Shown here: piece after piece, positions 51,117 through 60,251 of the stretch
How the letters are laid out: each line of letters opens with the position of its first letter
Numbering within the stretch: the first letter of the stretch is position 1
Source: Prodigiosinella confusarubida
GTDB lineage: Bacteria; Pseudomonadota; Gammaproteobacteria; Enterobacterales; Enterobacteriaceae
DNA length: 64,000 nt
NCBI RefSeq assembly: GCF_002847015.1
Contig: NZ_CP025085.1
Location: 1,178,001 to 1,242,000, forward strand
Direction of reading: 5' to 3'
Position numbers and translations under genes: made by a program
Notes under the pieces: model-generated
Told to the model about the DNA's origin: nothing
Seen by the model: the letters and a program-made list of their open reading frames with translations, nothing else
Database searches by the model: none

Positions 51117-51737
51117 ATGCTGGCTATTTATTTTCAAGGCTTTTTGCTGGGTGCCGCTATGATTTTGCCGCTAGGACCCCAGAATGCATTTGTCATGAAT
51201 CAAGGTGTACATCGTCAATATCACCTGATGATTGCGTCGCTGTGTTCATTGAGTGACATGGTATTGATTTGTGCTGGTGTTTTCGGTGGCAGTGCCTTCT
51301 TAAGCCAATCATCATGGTTGATGGCACTGGTGACCTGGGGCGGGGTCGCATTCTTGCTGTGGTATGGTTGGGGCGCATTTAAAACGGCACTTAGCCAGGA
51401 TATTGTTATTACGCAGGCGGATGCGATGAAACAAAGTCGCTGGCGTATTATGGCGACCTTGCTGGCAGTAACCTGGCTGAACCCGCATGTGTATCTTGAC
51501 ACCTTCGTGGTTCTGGGGAGTCTCGGTGGACAATTTGCGGTTAATGAGCGTGGCTGGTTCGCCTTTGGCTCGATTACGGCTTCTTTTTTGTGGTTCTTTT
51601 CACTGGCACTCCTGGCAGCCTGGTTGTCACCATGGCTGAGTAGCACCCGGAGTCAGCGCATCATTAACCTGTTAGTCGGTGGTGTCATGTGGATGATTGC
51701 TCTGCAACTGGCGCATCATGGTTGGCAGTTGCTGTAA
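51117..51737 (+). CDS. argO: arginine exporter
   Basis: ArgO is a LysE-family inner-membrane exporter of arginine and canavanine. The 206-residue protein has six hydrophobic segments and the conserved [18 protein letters not shown] near the N-terminus and [22 protein letters not shown]. The ATG beginning MLAIYFQG was chosen to match the family; an upstream frame to 51060 is unlikely. In E. coli ArgP activates argO, and argP is two genes downstream here. Confidence 0.95.
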   Translation: MLAIYFQGFLLGAAMILPLGPQNAFVMNQGVHRQYHLMIASLCSLSDMVLICAGVFGGSAFLSQSSWLMALVTWGGVAFLLWYGWGAFKTALSQDIVITQADAMKQSRWRIMATLLAVTWLNPHVYLDTFVVLGSLGGQFAVNERGWFAFGSITASFLWFFSLALLAAWLSPWLSSTRSQRIINLLVGGVMWMIALQLAHHGWQLL

Positions 51738-51878
51738 AAAACCGGGCATGACAGCCTGCAATATTCAGAGATTCCCTTATATTGGATTAAGGTCACTTCG
51801 CGTTATGGTGTACAGGTCATCATTACAATGAACGAATCTGTACGTAAATAGCATGGATGAAGAAGAGAAGGGGATGTC

Positions 51879-52604
51879 GTGAAACAGACTATATGGCTAC
51901 TTGCTGCTGTGCTTGGTTTGGGGAGTGTCGCCGTTAGCGTACCCGCTGCTGAATTACCGAGTGGACCTCACCTTGTAACGTCTGGCAGAGCAACTGTGGA
52001 TGCAACACCGGACCTTGCCCGGTTATCGATTGAGGTGAGTGTTTCATCGAAAGAAGCAGCCAGTGCGAAAAAACAGGTTGATCGCCGTGTGGCACAGTAT
52101 TTCGATTTTCTGGCTAAAAATGGCATTGAAAAGAAAGATATCAACGCCGCCAATCTGCGTACTCAGCCTGAGTATGACTATCTAAAAACAGGTGGCTCAG
52201 TACTGAAGGGATATCGTGCAGTACGGCAGGTTGACGTGACGTTGCGCCAACTGGATAAGTTGAATGAGTTGCTTGAAGGCGCATTGAAATCCGGGCTGAA
52301 CGAGATTCAGACTGTCGAACTGGGCGTATCTAACCCAGACACTTACCGTAAATTGGCCCGCAAGAAAGCGATTGAACAAGCCATCAGCCAGGCACAATCG
52401 CTGGCCTCGGGTTTCCATACGACATTGGGGCCGGTTTACAGTATTCGCTACCATGTGGCGAATTATCAGCCAGTACCGATGACCCGCTTGTTTAAAACCG
52501 CTGATGTCGCGGTGCAATCGACAGCTTCTCAGACTTATGAGCAGCAGACCATCCACTTTGATGATCAGGTGGATGTGGTATTCGAACTGCAACGTAATCC
52601 TTGA
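51879..52604 (+). CDS. yggE: SIMPL-domain periplasmic protein YggE
   Basis: The protein has 241 residues with a signal peptide (MKQTIWLLAAVLGLGSVAVSVPAAE) and a DUF541/SIMPL domain: GRATVDATPDLARLSIEV, RTQPEYDYLKTGGSVLKGYRA (in pieces), TLRQLDKLNELLEGALKSG. E. coli YggE lowers oxidative damage, but its mechanism is not settled. It lies between argO and argP as in E. coli. Confidence 0.94.
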   Translation: MKQTIWLLAAVLGLGSVAVSVPAAELPSGPHLVTSGRATVDATPDLARLSIEVSVSSKEAASAKKQVDRRVAQYFDFLAKNGIEKKDINAANLRTQPEYDYLKTGGSVLKGYRAVRQVDVTLRQLDKLNELLEGALKSGLNEIQTVELGVSNPDTYRKLARKKAIEQAISQAQSLASGFHTTLGPVYSIRYHVANYQPVPMTRLFKTADVAVQSTASQTYEQQTIHFDDQVDVVFELQRNP

Positions 52605-52620
52605 CACGTCACCACGGACG

Positions 52621-53514
52621 TCAGCATTGCCGCAGTACCTGCCGTCCGTGCTCTAACAGCGCATCGGTGACTTTTCTCATCATCCGGCTTTCTGGCGCAA
52701 ACCGATGCCAGTAAAGCATCCGGCGTTGAAACAGACCAGGCGTGAGGTCAAGCAGTTCTTCGTTGGCCAGTTCCCTTTCAATCTGCAAGTGTGGAATCAT
52801 GCAGCAGGTTGTGCCCTGACGGGCGAGCTGCACAAACGCTTCTGAGGAATTCACAATATGGCAGGGAACGCTGCCGGGTGATAAATCAAAATTCTGTTGC
52901 AGGAATGCCTGATGCATGTCGTCCAGATGATCGAATGCTACAGCGGGAGCGCGCAACAGGGCTGAACGAGTAACCCCGTTTGGGAAATAGCGCTCGGCAA
53001 AACCGGGAGAAGCGACAAACAGATAATCAAGCGCACCGAGTTGATCCACCAGACAACTGGGCAACGGTTGTGGCTGGATACTGACTGCCCCCACAACTTC
53101 TCCCCGCCGGAGTCTCTCCTGGGTGCGTGTTTCATCTTCGACCTGTAAATTGAGGCGTATCGGTGAGTCCGTCAGTACGGGTTTCAGCGCCGGCAGTAGC
53201 CAGGTTGCCAGACTATCGGCGTTTACCGCCAGCGATAGTAATAGTGGTGTTTCGTTCGAATTTTCATTGCCCAGCCACTCTTCTTCGAGCAGTTCTACCT
53301 GATGCAGTAACGCCAGCAGTTTCTGCCCTTGTTCTGTGGGACGGGGAGGGATCGTTCTGACCAGCAACGGTTGGCCAAACAGGTTTTCCAATTGCTTGAT
53401 GCGCTGCGAAACGGCCGATTGCGTGATGCAGAGTTTTTGCGCGGCGCGTTCAAAACCACGTTCACGGATCACGGCGTCCAGCGCCTGAAGGGTGCGATAG
53501 TCTGGGCGTTTCAT
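52621..53514 (-). CDS. argP: LysR-type regulator ArgP (IciA)
   Basis: ArgP activates argO in the presence of arginine and represses with lysine. The 297-residue protein has an N-terminal HTH with [25 protein letters not shown] (in pieces, about 17-45) and a C-terminal effector domain. The ATG giving [10 protein letters not shown] was used, matching E. coli length; the frame extends to 53553. It is divergent from rpiA. Confidence 0.96.
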   Translation of the reverse strand: MKRPDYRTLQALDAVIRERGFERAAQKLCITQSAVSQRIKQLENLFGQPLLVRTIPPRPTEQGQKLLALLHQVELLEEEWLGNENSNETPLLLSLAVNADSLATWLLPALKPVLTDSPIRLNLQVEDETRTQERLRRGEVVGAVSIQPQPLPSCLVDQLGALDYLFVASPGFAERYFPNGVTRSALLRAPAVAFDHLDDMHQAFLQQNFDLSPGSVPCHIVNSSEAFVQLARQGTTCCMIPHLQIERELANEELLDLTPGLFQRRMLYWHRFAPESRMMRKVTDALLEHGRQVLRQC

Positions 53515-53762
53515 GAAAGTGATAATTCCTCTGAATGGAAACAATTTTGGCACTATGCCACACTTTGTCGCGTTATCGCCCTCAAAATCTGCGACTTTCT
53601 GACACCAGGGGTTAAATCAGCCACAGCGTGAAATGGCAAACCATATTGAATTACCCGAGCCCAGAGAGAAGACGACTCCGCGCCTATTGCGGGACATCGC
53701 CTGATGTCATGCTCTATAATGCATATTACGTTTCCGTAGTAACTAACAGGCATAAGCAGACC

Positions 53763-54425
53763 ATGACACAGGATGAACTGAAAAAGGCCGTTGGCTGGGC
53801 CGCGCTTGATTATGTCCGCCCCGGCACCATCGTTGGTGTTGGAACGGGCTCGACCGCCGCACACTTTATTGATGCGCTTGGCTCCATCAAAAATCAGATA
53901 GAAGGGGCGGTATCCAGTTCGGATGCTTCTACCGCCAAGTTGAAAAGTTTGGGAATTCAGGTTTTTGACTGTAATGATGTCGATTTGCTGGATGTTTACG
54001 TTGATGGCGCGGATGAAATCAACCCGTACATGCAGATGATCAAAGGCGGTGGAGCGGCGTTAACCCGCGAGAAAATCATTGCGGCTATTGCTCGTCAGTT
54101 TGTGTGTATTGTCGATGCCTCCAAACAGGTCGACATTCTAGGGAAGTTTCCTCTGCCGGTAGAAGTAATCCCGATGGCGCGTGCTTATGTGGCCCGTGAG
54201 TTGGCTAAGATGGGGGCGCAGCCTGAGTATCGCCAGGGCGTATTGACCGATAACGGCAATATCATTCTGGATGTGCATAATCTGGATATTTCCAACGCCA
54301 TTGCGGTAGAAAATCACATTAATGGTATCGCTGGCGTAGTGACTGTTGGTCTGTTTGCTAACCGTTGTGCCGATGTGGCGCTGGTTGGTTCACCGGAAGG
54401 GGTTAAAACGGTCAAACTGAAATAG
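53763..54425 (+). CDS. rpiA: ribose-5-phosphate isomerase A
   Basis: RpiA interconverts ribose-5-phosphate and ribulose-5-phosphate. The 220-residue protein starts [12 protein letters not shown], with [16 protein letters not shown], the catalytic-site [24 protein letters not shown] (in pieces, about 80-105) and C-terminal [15 protein letters not shown]. An in-frame extension to 53628 is not supported. Confidence 0.98.
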   Translation: MTQDELKKAVGWAALDYVRPGTIVGVGTGSTAAHFIDALGSIKNQIEGAVSSSDASTAKLKSLGIQVFDCNDVDLLDVYVDGADEINPYMQMIKGGGAALTREKIIAAIARQFVCIVDASKQVDILGKFPLPVEVIPMARAYVARELAKMGAQPEYRQGVLTDNGNIILDVHNLDISNAIAVENHINGIAGVVTVGLFANRCADVALVGSPEGVKTVKLK

Positions 54426-54737
54426 ACTCGGTTAGTCTGCGTTATTTTGTAAAGCAGTCCGGACATGCGTCGCCATGCCCGGATTTTTTTATACAAAAAA
54501 AATCGCTTCGCGTTAAAGGCTCATTTTTGGTACTTAATATCATCTTTTCTTATTTTGTATCACGTCAATCTGGTTTGCTCTATATTTTGCAGCATTTTTT
54601 GCCACAAATTCATTGTCAAGCTGCTGGACGGGTAGGTGATTGGACAATCGTTTGTATTGCCGCCTGCGTAATTTTTGTTATGTTTGCAGGAATGTTTGCA
54701 AAACGTCACATCTGAAGTCTGAAAATAAGGTCGGGAA
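54426..54737. other. rpiA-serA intergenic region
   Basis: 312 bp with the rpiA terminator and then the A/T-rich serA promoter region. A 62-residue frame at 54527-54715 has no ribosome binding site and is not accepted. Confidence 0.5.
54458..54490 (+). terminator. terminator after rpiA
   Basis: TCCGGACATG pairs with CATGCCCGGA with one mismatch, loop CGTCGC, followed by TTTTTTT. Confidence 0.8.
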
Positions 54738-55970
54738 ATGGCAAAGGTATCACTGGAAAAAGACAAAATTAAATTTCTGTTAGTGGAAGGCGTACACCAG
54801 AGTGCCCTGGAAAACCTGCGTGCGGCTGGCTACACCAATATTGAATACCATAAAGGGGCGCTTGACCCTGAAGCACTGAAGGCGTCTATCCGCGATGCGC
54901 ATTTTGTGGGTATTCGTTCGCGCACCCATCTGACAGAAGAAATATTTGCCGCAGCTGAAAAGCTGGTGGCTGTGGGATGTTTCTGCATCGGTACCAACCA
55001 GGTTGAGTTATCGTCAGCGACCAAACGTGGTATTCCGGTATTCAATGCACCTTTTTCCAACACGCGATCGGTCGCCGAAATGGTGATCGGTGAATTGCTG
55101 CTGTTAATGCGTAATATTCCGTTTGCCAATGCGAAGGCTCATCATGGTATATGGCATAAACAGGCCGTAGGGTCGTATGAGGCCCGAGGTAAGAAGATAG
55201 GTATCATTGGTTACGGTCATATCGGTATGCAGTTGGGCATCCTGGCGGAAAGTCTGGGGATGCATGTCTACTTCTATGATATCGAAAGCAAGCTGCCGTT
55301 AGGCAATGCGCAGCAGGTACGTCATCTTTCTGAATTGCTGAATATGAGCGATGTGGTCAGCCTGCATGTCCCGGAAAACAATAGTACGCAAAATATGATC
55401 AGCGATAATGAACTGGCGTTGATGAAACCCGGTTCAATCCTGATCAATGCTTCACGTGGTACAGTCGTAGATATTCCTGCGTTGTGTAATGCTTTGAGCA
55501 ACAAGCACCTGTCTGGCGCCGCTATTGATGTATTCCCGAAAGAACCTGCAACCAACAGCGATCCTTTCCTGTCACCGTTGTGTGAATTTGATAACGTATT
55601 GCTGACACCGCATATTGGTGGATCTACTCAGGAAGCACAGGAAAACATCGGCGATGAAGTCGCCGGGAAATTGGCGAAATACTCTGATAACGGTTCCACG
55701 TTGTCAGCGGTGAATTTTCCGGAAGTTTCTCTGCCGGTTCATGGTGAGCGTGCCAGCCGTCTACTGCATATCCATGAAAACCGTCCAGGCGTGTTGACTC
55801 AACTCAATCATATCTTCGCCGAACAGGGTATCAATATTGCTGCACAGTATCTGCAAACTACCGCTGAGATTGGTTATGTGGTTATTGATGTGGAAACCGA
55901 CGGCGCTGATACGGCGTTGCAACTGATGAAGTCCATTCCCGGTACTATCCGCGCCAGACTGCTGTACTAA
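54738..55970 (+). CDS. serA: D-3-phosphoglycerate dehydrogenase
   Basis: SerA oxidises 3-phosphoglycerate, the first step of serine synthesis. The 410-residue protein has the Rossmann motif KIGIIGYGHIGMQLGILAE (about 152-170), the substrate region NASRGTVVDIPAL, the catalytic His in LLTPHIGGSTQEAQ and a C-terminal ACT domain (HENRPGVLTQLNHIFAEQGINIAAQYLQT, in pieces) for serine feedback. It follows rpiA as in E. coli. Confidence 0.98.
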   Translation: MAKVSLEKDKIKFLLVEGVHQSALENLRAAGYTNIEYHKGALDPEALKASIRDAHFVGIRSRTHLTEEIFAAAEKLVAVGCFCIGTNQVELSSATKRGIPVFNAPFSNTRSVAEMVIGELLLLMRNIPFANAKAHHGIWHKQAVGSYEARGKKIGIIGYGHIGMQLGILAESLGMHVYFYDIESKLPLGNAQQVRHLSELLNMSDVVSLHVPENNSTQNMISDNELALMKPGSILINASRGTVVDIPALCNALSNKHLSGAAIDVFPKEPATNSDPFLSPLCEFDNVLLTPHIGGSTQEAQENIGDEVAGKLAKYSDNGSTLSAVNFPEVSLPVHGERASRLLHIHENRPGVLTQLNHIFAEQGINIAAQYLQTTAEIGYVVIDVETDGADTALQLMKSIPGTIRARLLY

Positions 55971-55988
55971 TTACCCATACCCCTACAT

Positions 55989-56021
55989 CACCAGCCTTGC
56001 CCGGGGCTGGTGTTATTTTTT
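55989..56021 (+). terminator. terminator after serA
   Basis: CACCAGCC and GGCTGGTG form an 8-bp stem followed by a T-rich run. Confidence 0.85.
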
Positions 56022-56201
56022 GGGGGGGTGTTGGTTGCGATTACTCGAAGCGCATTATGTTATTTAATGCTAAATCGGGAACCGAATTATTTCCCGCGAC
56101 CACTTATCATTAGAGAGTTGTGGTGACATAATAAGTTTTTCTTATTTCTAGAAACGGGGTATTGAATTAATTAAAATATGATTCCTGTCACAAAAAAACA
56201 G

Positions 56202-56228
56202 TAAATGCTTTACTGTGATTGCCGATAA
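56202..56228 (+). promoter_or_regulatory. sigma-28 (FliA) flagellar promoter of the chemoreceptor gene
   Basis: TAAA (56202-56205), 15 nt, then GCCGATAA (56221-56228) is an exact match to the FliA consensus TAAA-N15-GCCGATAA. It reads toward the chemoreceptor gene, 131 bp upstream of its ATG. It places the receptor in the class 3 flagellar regulon. Confidence 0.85.
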
Positions 56229-56359
56229 GTAATTTTGGTTTGTAGTAATTACTCTCGTAATAAAACCTTCTAATGGTCGTTGTACCATACGTGCTTCCTG
56301 TCTGCGCTACGCGCAAAGTGAAGTAGTCAGCAGATCTGTTGTGAAATTGAGAGCTCGGA

Positions 56360-58066
56360 ATGCCAGAACAAAAAGGGAAACCTTCCTCCATCAGTAATAT
56401 TCGCCTTGTTACTCTGTTTATTACGTTGCTTACTATTATTTTGATTCTGTTTGCACTTTCTATTGGTACTGCCAGTTATTTTCTGAAACAGAGTAATGAT
56501 TCGCTAGCTACCGCTAACCGTATGTCTGATATTCGTGCAGGTATCAGTAGCAGTATGGATCAGCTGCGTGTCGCTCGTCAGTTGTTTATACAGGCGGCAG
56601 CTGCGACTCGAATTGGTGATAAAGACACATATAATAAGACCTTTAGTGAAGGTAGTGCGAGTGTCAAGAGTTCCCAGAAACGTTTTGATGAGTATATGGC
56701 CCGCACGGATAAGTCCGAGCAGGAAAAAGCGCTGGACAAAACGCTTAACGAAACCTACGCCGCGTATCGGGATAAAGGTGTATTACCGATGCAGGAATCT
56801 GCACGTAATGGGGAATTCGAAGGTTTGATTGAATTGGAAACGACCGCAGTGCGCCAACTGGATGATAATTATACCGTGCCTGTGCGCAAGGAAATCAGTT
56901 ATCTGACAAGTTATGCCGCGCAAATTAATAATATTGCTTCTAGAAACGCCCGACTGGGTTATATCTTTATGGCGTCTGCTTTTGCGGCGGCGATCTTGTT
57001 GGCAATACTTATCTATTTTGTTATCCGCCGGGTTATTCTGGCACCGATCAATACGCTGGTCACTCGCATTCAGAAAATTGCAGAAGGTGATCTGACGCTA
57101 CCGCCAGTCACATTTGGTCGTAATGAGATTGGTACGTTGGGTGTGAGTTTACAAGATATGCAGAGCTCCTTGACCAATACTGTCACCGTGGTGCGTGAAG
57201 GCGCAGATTCAATTTATCAGGGTGCATCGGAAATCAGTGCCGGTAACGTTGATCTTTCTTCTCGTACTGAACAGCAGGCCGCGGCGCTGGAAGAAACGGC
57301 CTCCAGTATGGAGCAGTTGACTGCTACGGTGAAACAGAACTCTGAAAATGCCAATCATGCCAGTCAATTGGCAAGAAACGCCTCCACCAAGGCAGAACAG
57401 GGGGGACATATCGTGCAGAATGTGGTTGATACCATGAATGAGATTTCCTCCAGTTCGAAGAAAATTTCTGAAATTACCACGGTGATTAACAGTATTGCTT
57501 TTCAGACTAATATTTTGGCATTGAATGCCGCAGTGGAGGCGGCCAGAGCGGGTGAACAAGGTCGTGGTTTCGCGGTGGTTGCTGGTGAGGTTCGCAGTCT
57601 TGCACAACGTAGTGCGCAGGCGGCAAAAGAGATTGAATCGCTGATTGGAGAGTCAGGTCGATTGGTCGGCACTGGTTCAGAACTGGTCGCTAAAGCAGGT
57701 AATACCATGGATGAAATCGTGAAGGCTGTGATCAGCGTGACAGATATCATGGGCGAAATTGCTTCAGCATCTGATGAGCAAAGTCGCGGTATCGGGCAAG
57801 TAAATCAGGCAGTATCTGAAATGGAAGGTACCACTCAACAGAACGCCTCATTGGTACAAGAGGCTTCAGCAGCAGCCTCCTCGCTGGAGTCGCAGGCCGA
57901 GCATTTGACGCAGGCAGTAGCGGTATTCAAGCTTAGCCATCATCTGACAGACAATACTCAGTCCCGGAGGTCATTACCACCTCGCGTGACACCATCGACG
58001 TCTGCCACAATAGCTATTGGTAACAGTAGAAAGAGTAGCAGCGATCAGAATTGGGAAACCTTTTAA
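56360..58066 (+). CDS. methyl-accepting chemotaxis protein
   Basis: A 568-residue transmembrane chemoreceptor. It has TM1 at about 15-40 ([21 protein letters not shown], in pieces), a periplasmic four-helix ligand domain (about 42-200), TM2 at about 203-224 and HAMP with [22 protein letters not shown] (in pieces). The signalling hairpin has the conserved tip [20 protein letters not shown]. The C-terminus, after a flexible Ser/Thr linker, ends exactly NWETF, the CheR/CheB-binding pentapeptide of high-abundance receptors such as Tar and Tsr. The ligand is not predictable. It is not an orthologue of any E. coli gene at this locus and lies between serA and ettA, at a join of two E. coli-like blocks. 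Confidence 0.95.
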   Translation: MPEQKGKPSSISNIRLVTLFITLLTIILILFALSIGTASYFLKQSNDSLATANRMSDIRAGISSSMDQLRVARQLFIQAAAATRIGDKDTYNKTFSEGSASVKSSQKRFDEYMARTDKSEQEKALDKTLNETYAAYRDKGVLPMQESARNGEFEGLIELETTAVRQLDDNYTVPVRKEISYLTSYAAQINNIASRNARLGYIFMASAFAAAILLAILIYFVIRRVILAPINTLVTRIQKIAEGDLTLPPVTFGRNEIGTLGVSLQDMQSSLTNTVTVVREGADSIYQGASEISAGNVDLSSRTEQQAAALEETASSMEQLTATVKQNSENANHASQLARNASTKAEQGGHIVQNVVDTMNEISSSSKKISEITTVINSIAFQTNILALNAAVEAARAGEQGRGFAVVAGEVRSLAQRSAQAAKEIESLIGESGRLVGTGSELVAKAGNTMDEIVKAVISVTDIMGEIASASDEQSRGIGQVNQAVSEMEGTTQQNASLVQEASAAASSLESQAEHLTQAVAVFKLSHHLTDNTQSRRSLPPRVTPSTSATIAIGNSRKSSSDQNWETF

Positions 58067-58086
58067 TTCCATTCCCATATAAATAA

Positions 58087-58108
58087 AAGCCCGCTTTTTA
58101 GCGGGCTT
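58087..58108. terminator. hairpin between chemoreceptor gene and ettA
   Basis: AAGCCCGCT and AGCGGGCTT form a 9-bp stem with loop TTTT. It lies between convergent genes. Confidence 0.6.
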
Positions 58109-58113
58109 CGGTG

Positions 58114-58140
58114 AAATGGCGTAACGTTACGCCATTTTTT
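58114..58140. terminator. 24-bp perfect palindrome with T-run at the ettA 3' end
   Basis: AAATGGCGTAAC is followed immediately by its exact complement and then T residues. The palindrome overlaps the last ettA codons and stop. On the rightward strand it makes a good second terminator for the chemoreceptor gene. Confidence 0.65.
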
Positions 58141-59791
58141 TATACTTGATGCGATGGGGTTCCAGGGCTTCTGCGCCTAGTGTACGCTTCTTGTATTCTT
58201 CGTATTCTGTGAAGTTACCTTCAAAGAAATCCACCTTGCCTTCATCCTGGTAGTCGATGATATGGGTAGCAATACGATCCAGAAACCACCGGTCATGGGA
58301 GATCACCATGGCACAACCGGGGAACTCCAACAGCGCGTTCTCCAGTGCTCGCAAAGTTTCGATATCCAGGTCATTGGTCGGTTCGTCGAGTAACAGCATA
58401 TTGCCGCCAACCTGTAATAACTTCGCCAAATGTACGCGTCCGCGTTCTCCTCCAGAGAGTTCGCCGATACGTTTGCCTTGATCCACGCCTTTGAAATTGA
58501 ATCGACCAACATAGGCACGGCTTGGAATTTCAAAGTTGCCAATACGCATGATGTCCTGACCGCCAGAGACTTCTTCCCATACGGTTTTGCTATTATCCAT
58601 ACTGTCGCGGAACTGATCCACGGAAGCCAGTTGCACCGTATCACCCAGTGTAACGGTACCGGAATCTTGAGGCTCCTTGCCGGAGAGTATGCGGAACAGT
58701 GTGGATTTACCTGCACCGTTAGGACCAATGATCCCGACAATTGCCCCTTTCGGCAGAGAAAAAGAAAGGTTATCAATTAATACGCGGTCACCATAGGATT
58801 TAGTAAGGTTCTGTACTTCCAGTACTTTATCGCCCAGACGAGGACCCGGTGGAATAAACAGTTCGCTGGTTTCGTTACGTTTCTGATATTCCGTATTATT
58901 GAGTTCTTCAAACCGGGCCAGACGAGCCTTGCCTTTAGCCTGACGGCCTTTCGGATTCTGTCGTACCCACTCTAGTTCTTTCTCAATAGATTTACGACGG
59001 GCAGCTTCAGATGAGGCTTCCTGTGCCAGCCGTTGATCTTTCTGCTCCAGCCAGGAGGAATAATTACCTTCCCACGGAATTCCCTCGCCACGGTCCAGCT
59101 CTAAAATCCAGCCGGCGACGTTATCCAGGAAGTAACGGTCGTGAGTGATGGCGACAACAGTACCTTCATAATCGTGCAGGAAGCGTTCCAACCAGGCAAC
59201 TGATTCTGCATCCAGGTGGTTGGTTGGTTCATCCAACAGCAGCATATCCGGTTTTTCCAGCAACAAACGGCAGATGGCAACCCGGCGGCGTTCCCCCCCG
59301 GAGAGCTGTTTGATTTGAGCATCCCATGGTGGCAGACGCAGCGCATCTGCCGCACGTTCTAGCTGGTTGTCCAGATGGTGCCCGTCATGCGCCTGAATAA
59401 TGGCCTCCAGTTCGCCCTGTTCTTTGGCCAGCTTGTCAAAGTCGGCATCCGGGTCGGCATAAGCCGCATACACTTCATCCAGACGGGTCAGCGCATGTTT
59501 TACGTCACTGACGGCTCCCTCTATAACCTCACGCACGGTTTGTTCAGGATTGAGCTGCGGTTCCTGGGGAAGGTAGCCTATTTTGATTCCCTGCTGTGGA
59601 TGAGCTTCGCCTTCGATATCTTTGTCTATTCCAGCCATGATACGCAGCAGGGTCGATTTACCCGCTCCGTTCAAACCCAGAACGCCAATCTTGGCACCTG
59701 GGAAAAAGCTGAGGGAGATGTTTTTCAGAATATGGCGTTTCGGCGGAACCACTTTGCCGACGCGGTGCATGGTGTAAACATATTGAGCCAC
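58127..59791 (-). CDS. ettA: energy-dependent translational throttle protein
   Basis: EttA is an ABC-F ATPase that binds the ribosomal E site and gates translation by ATP/ADP ratio. The 554-residue protein has two nucleotide-binding domains. The first has GLNGAGKSTLLRIM (about 39-52) and LSGGERRRVAICR with LLLDEPTNHLD; the second has GPNGAGKSTLFRI and LSGGERGRVHLAK. The P-site tRNA-interaction linker between them (about 240-310) contains KELEWVRQNPKGRQAKGKARL (in pieces). Length matches E. coli EttA. It is divergent from slt. Confidence 0.98.
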   Translation of the reverse strand: MAQYVYTMHRVGKVVPPKRHILKNISLSFFPGAKIGVLGLNGAGKSTLLRIMAGIDKDIEGEAHPQQGIKIGYLPQEPQLNPEQTVREVIEGAVSDVKHALTRLDEVYAAYADPDADFDKLAKEQGELEAIIQAHDGHHLDNQLERAADALRLPPWDAQIKQLSGGERRRVAICRLLLEKPDMLLLDEPTNHLDAESVAWLERFLHDYEGTVVAITHDRYFLDNVAGWILELDRGEGIPWEGNYSSWLEQKDQRLAQEASSEAARRKSIEKELEWVRQNPKGRQAKGKARLARFEELNNTEYQKRNETSELFIPPGPRLGDKVLEVQNLTKSYGDRVLIDNLSFSLPKGAIVGIIGPNGAGKSTLFRILSGKEPQDSGTVTLGDTVQLASVDQFRDSMDNSKTVWEEVSGGQDIMRIGNFEIPSRAYVGRFNFKGVDQGKRIGELSGGERGRVHLAKLLQVGGNMLLLDEPTNDLDIETLRALENALLEFPGCAMVISHDRWFLDRIATHIIDYQDEGKVDFFEGNFTEYEEYKKRTLGAEALEPHRIKYKKMA

Positions 59792-60251
59792 GTTGCTCTG
59801 AGCCTCTCTCTGTCAGTTTTAGCGATGCGCTACGGGATTCGGAGCACATATTTGGTGGTAGCACTGGATGGGATGTATCACATCCGGCAAATGAGTCAGA
59901 ACTTATCTCAATAAGCCTTTGGTCTGTTGACGGAGTTTAGCTGGTTTCATCGTTCGATCCCAGCTATCCGGCGATTTGCTGCTTCAGTATGCGATGTCTA
60001 TTCCCACCATTTTATCCCGCACTTGTAAAGCGGGAGGGAAAGGTTTCCTCCAATTGGTTTGTTACAACATGTTGTAGAATTTCACACGGCTCTGATATCA
60101 GTATGACGTATCGTACTTGGATAGGATGTGCCACACTTAACCAGCATAAATAGGGTGTTGTGGTTACGAGTGTGGATGTCGTGAGCGTTTATGCTGATGT
60201 TCAGCCGTTATATCGATTACGGAAGTGATAACGAATGAGGTCAAGGTAAGC
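59792..60251. other. ettA-slt divergent intergenic region
   Basis: 460 bp that should hold the promoters of ettA and slt. It includes a perfect 14-bp palindrome TACAACATGTTGTA at 60063-60076. I find no RNA gene or further coding sequence. Confidence 0.5.

Larger units (their letters stand above)
55971..56359. other. serA-chemoreceptor intergenic region
   Basis: 389 bp containing the serA terminator, A/T-rich DNA and the sigma-28 promoter of the chemoreceptor gene. No other gene is visible. Confidence 0.55.

Noticed and set aside
54527-54715. 62-codon frame before serA
   Set aside because: No ribosome binding site; A/T-rich promoter DNA gives chance hydrophobic codons.
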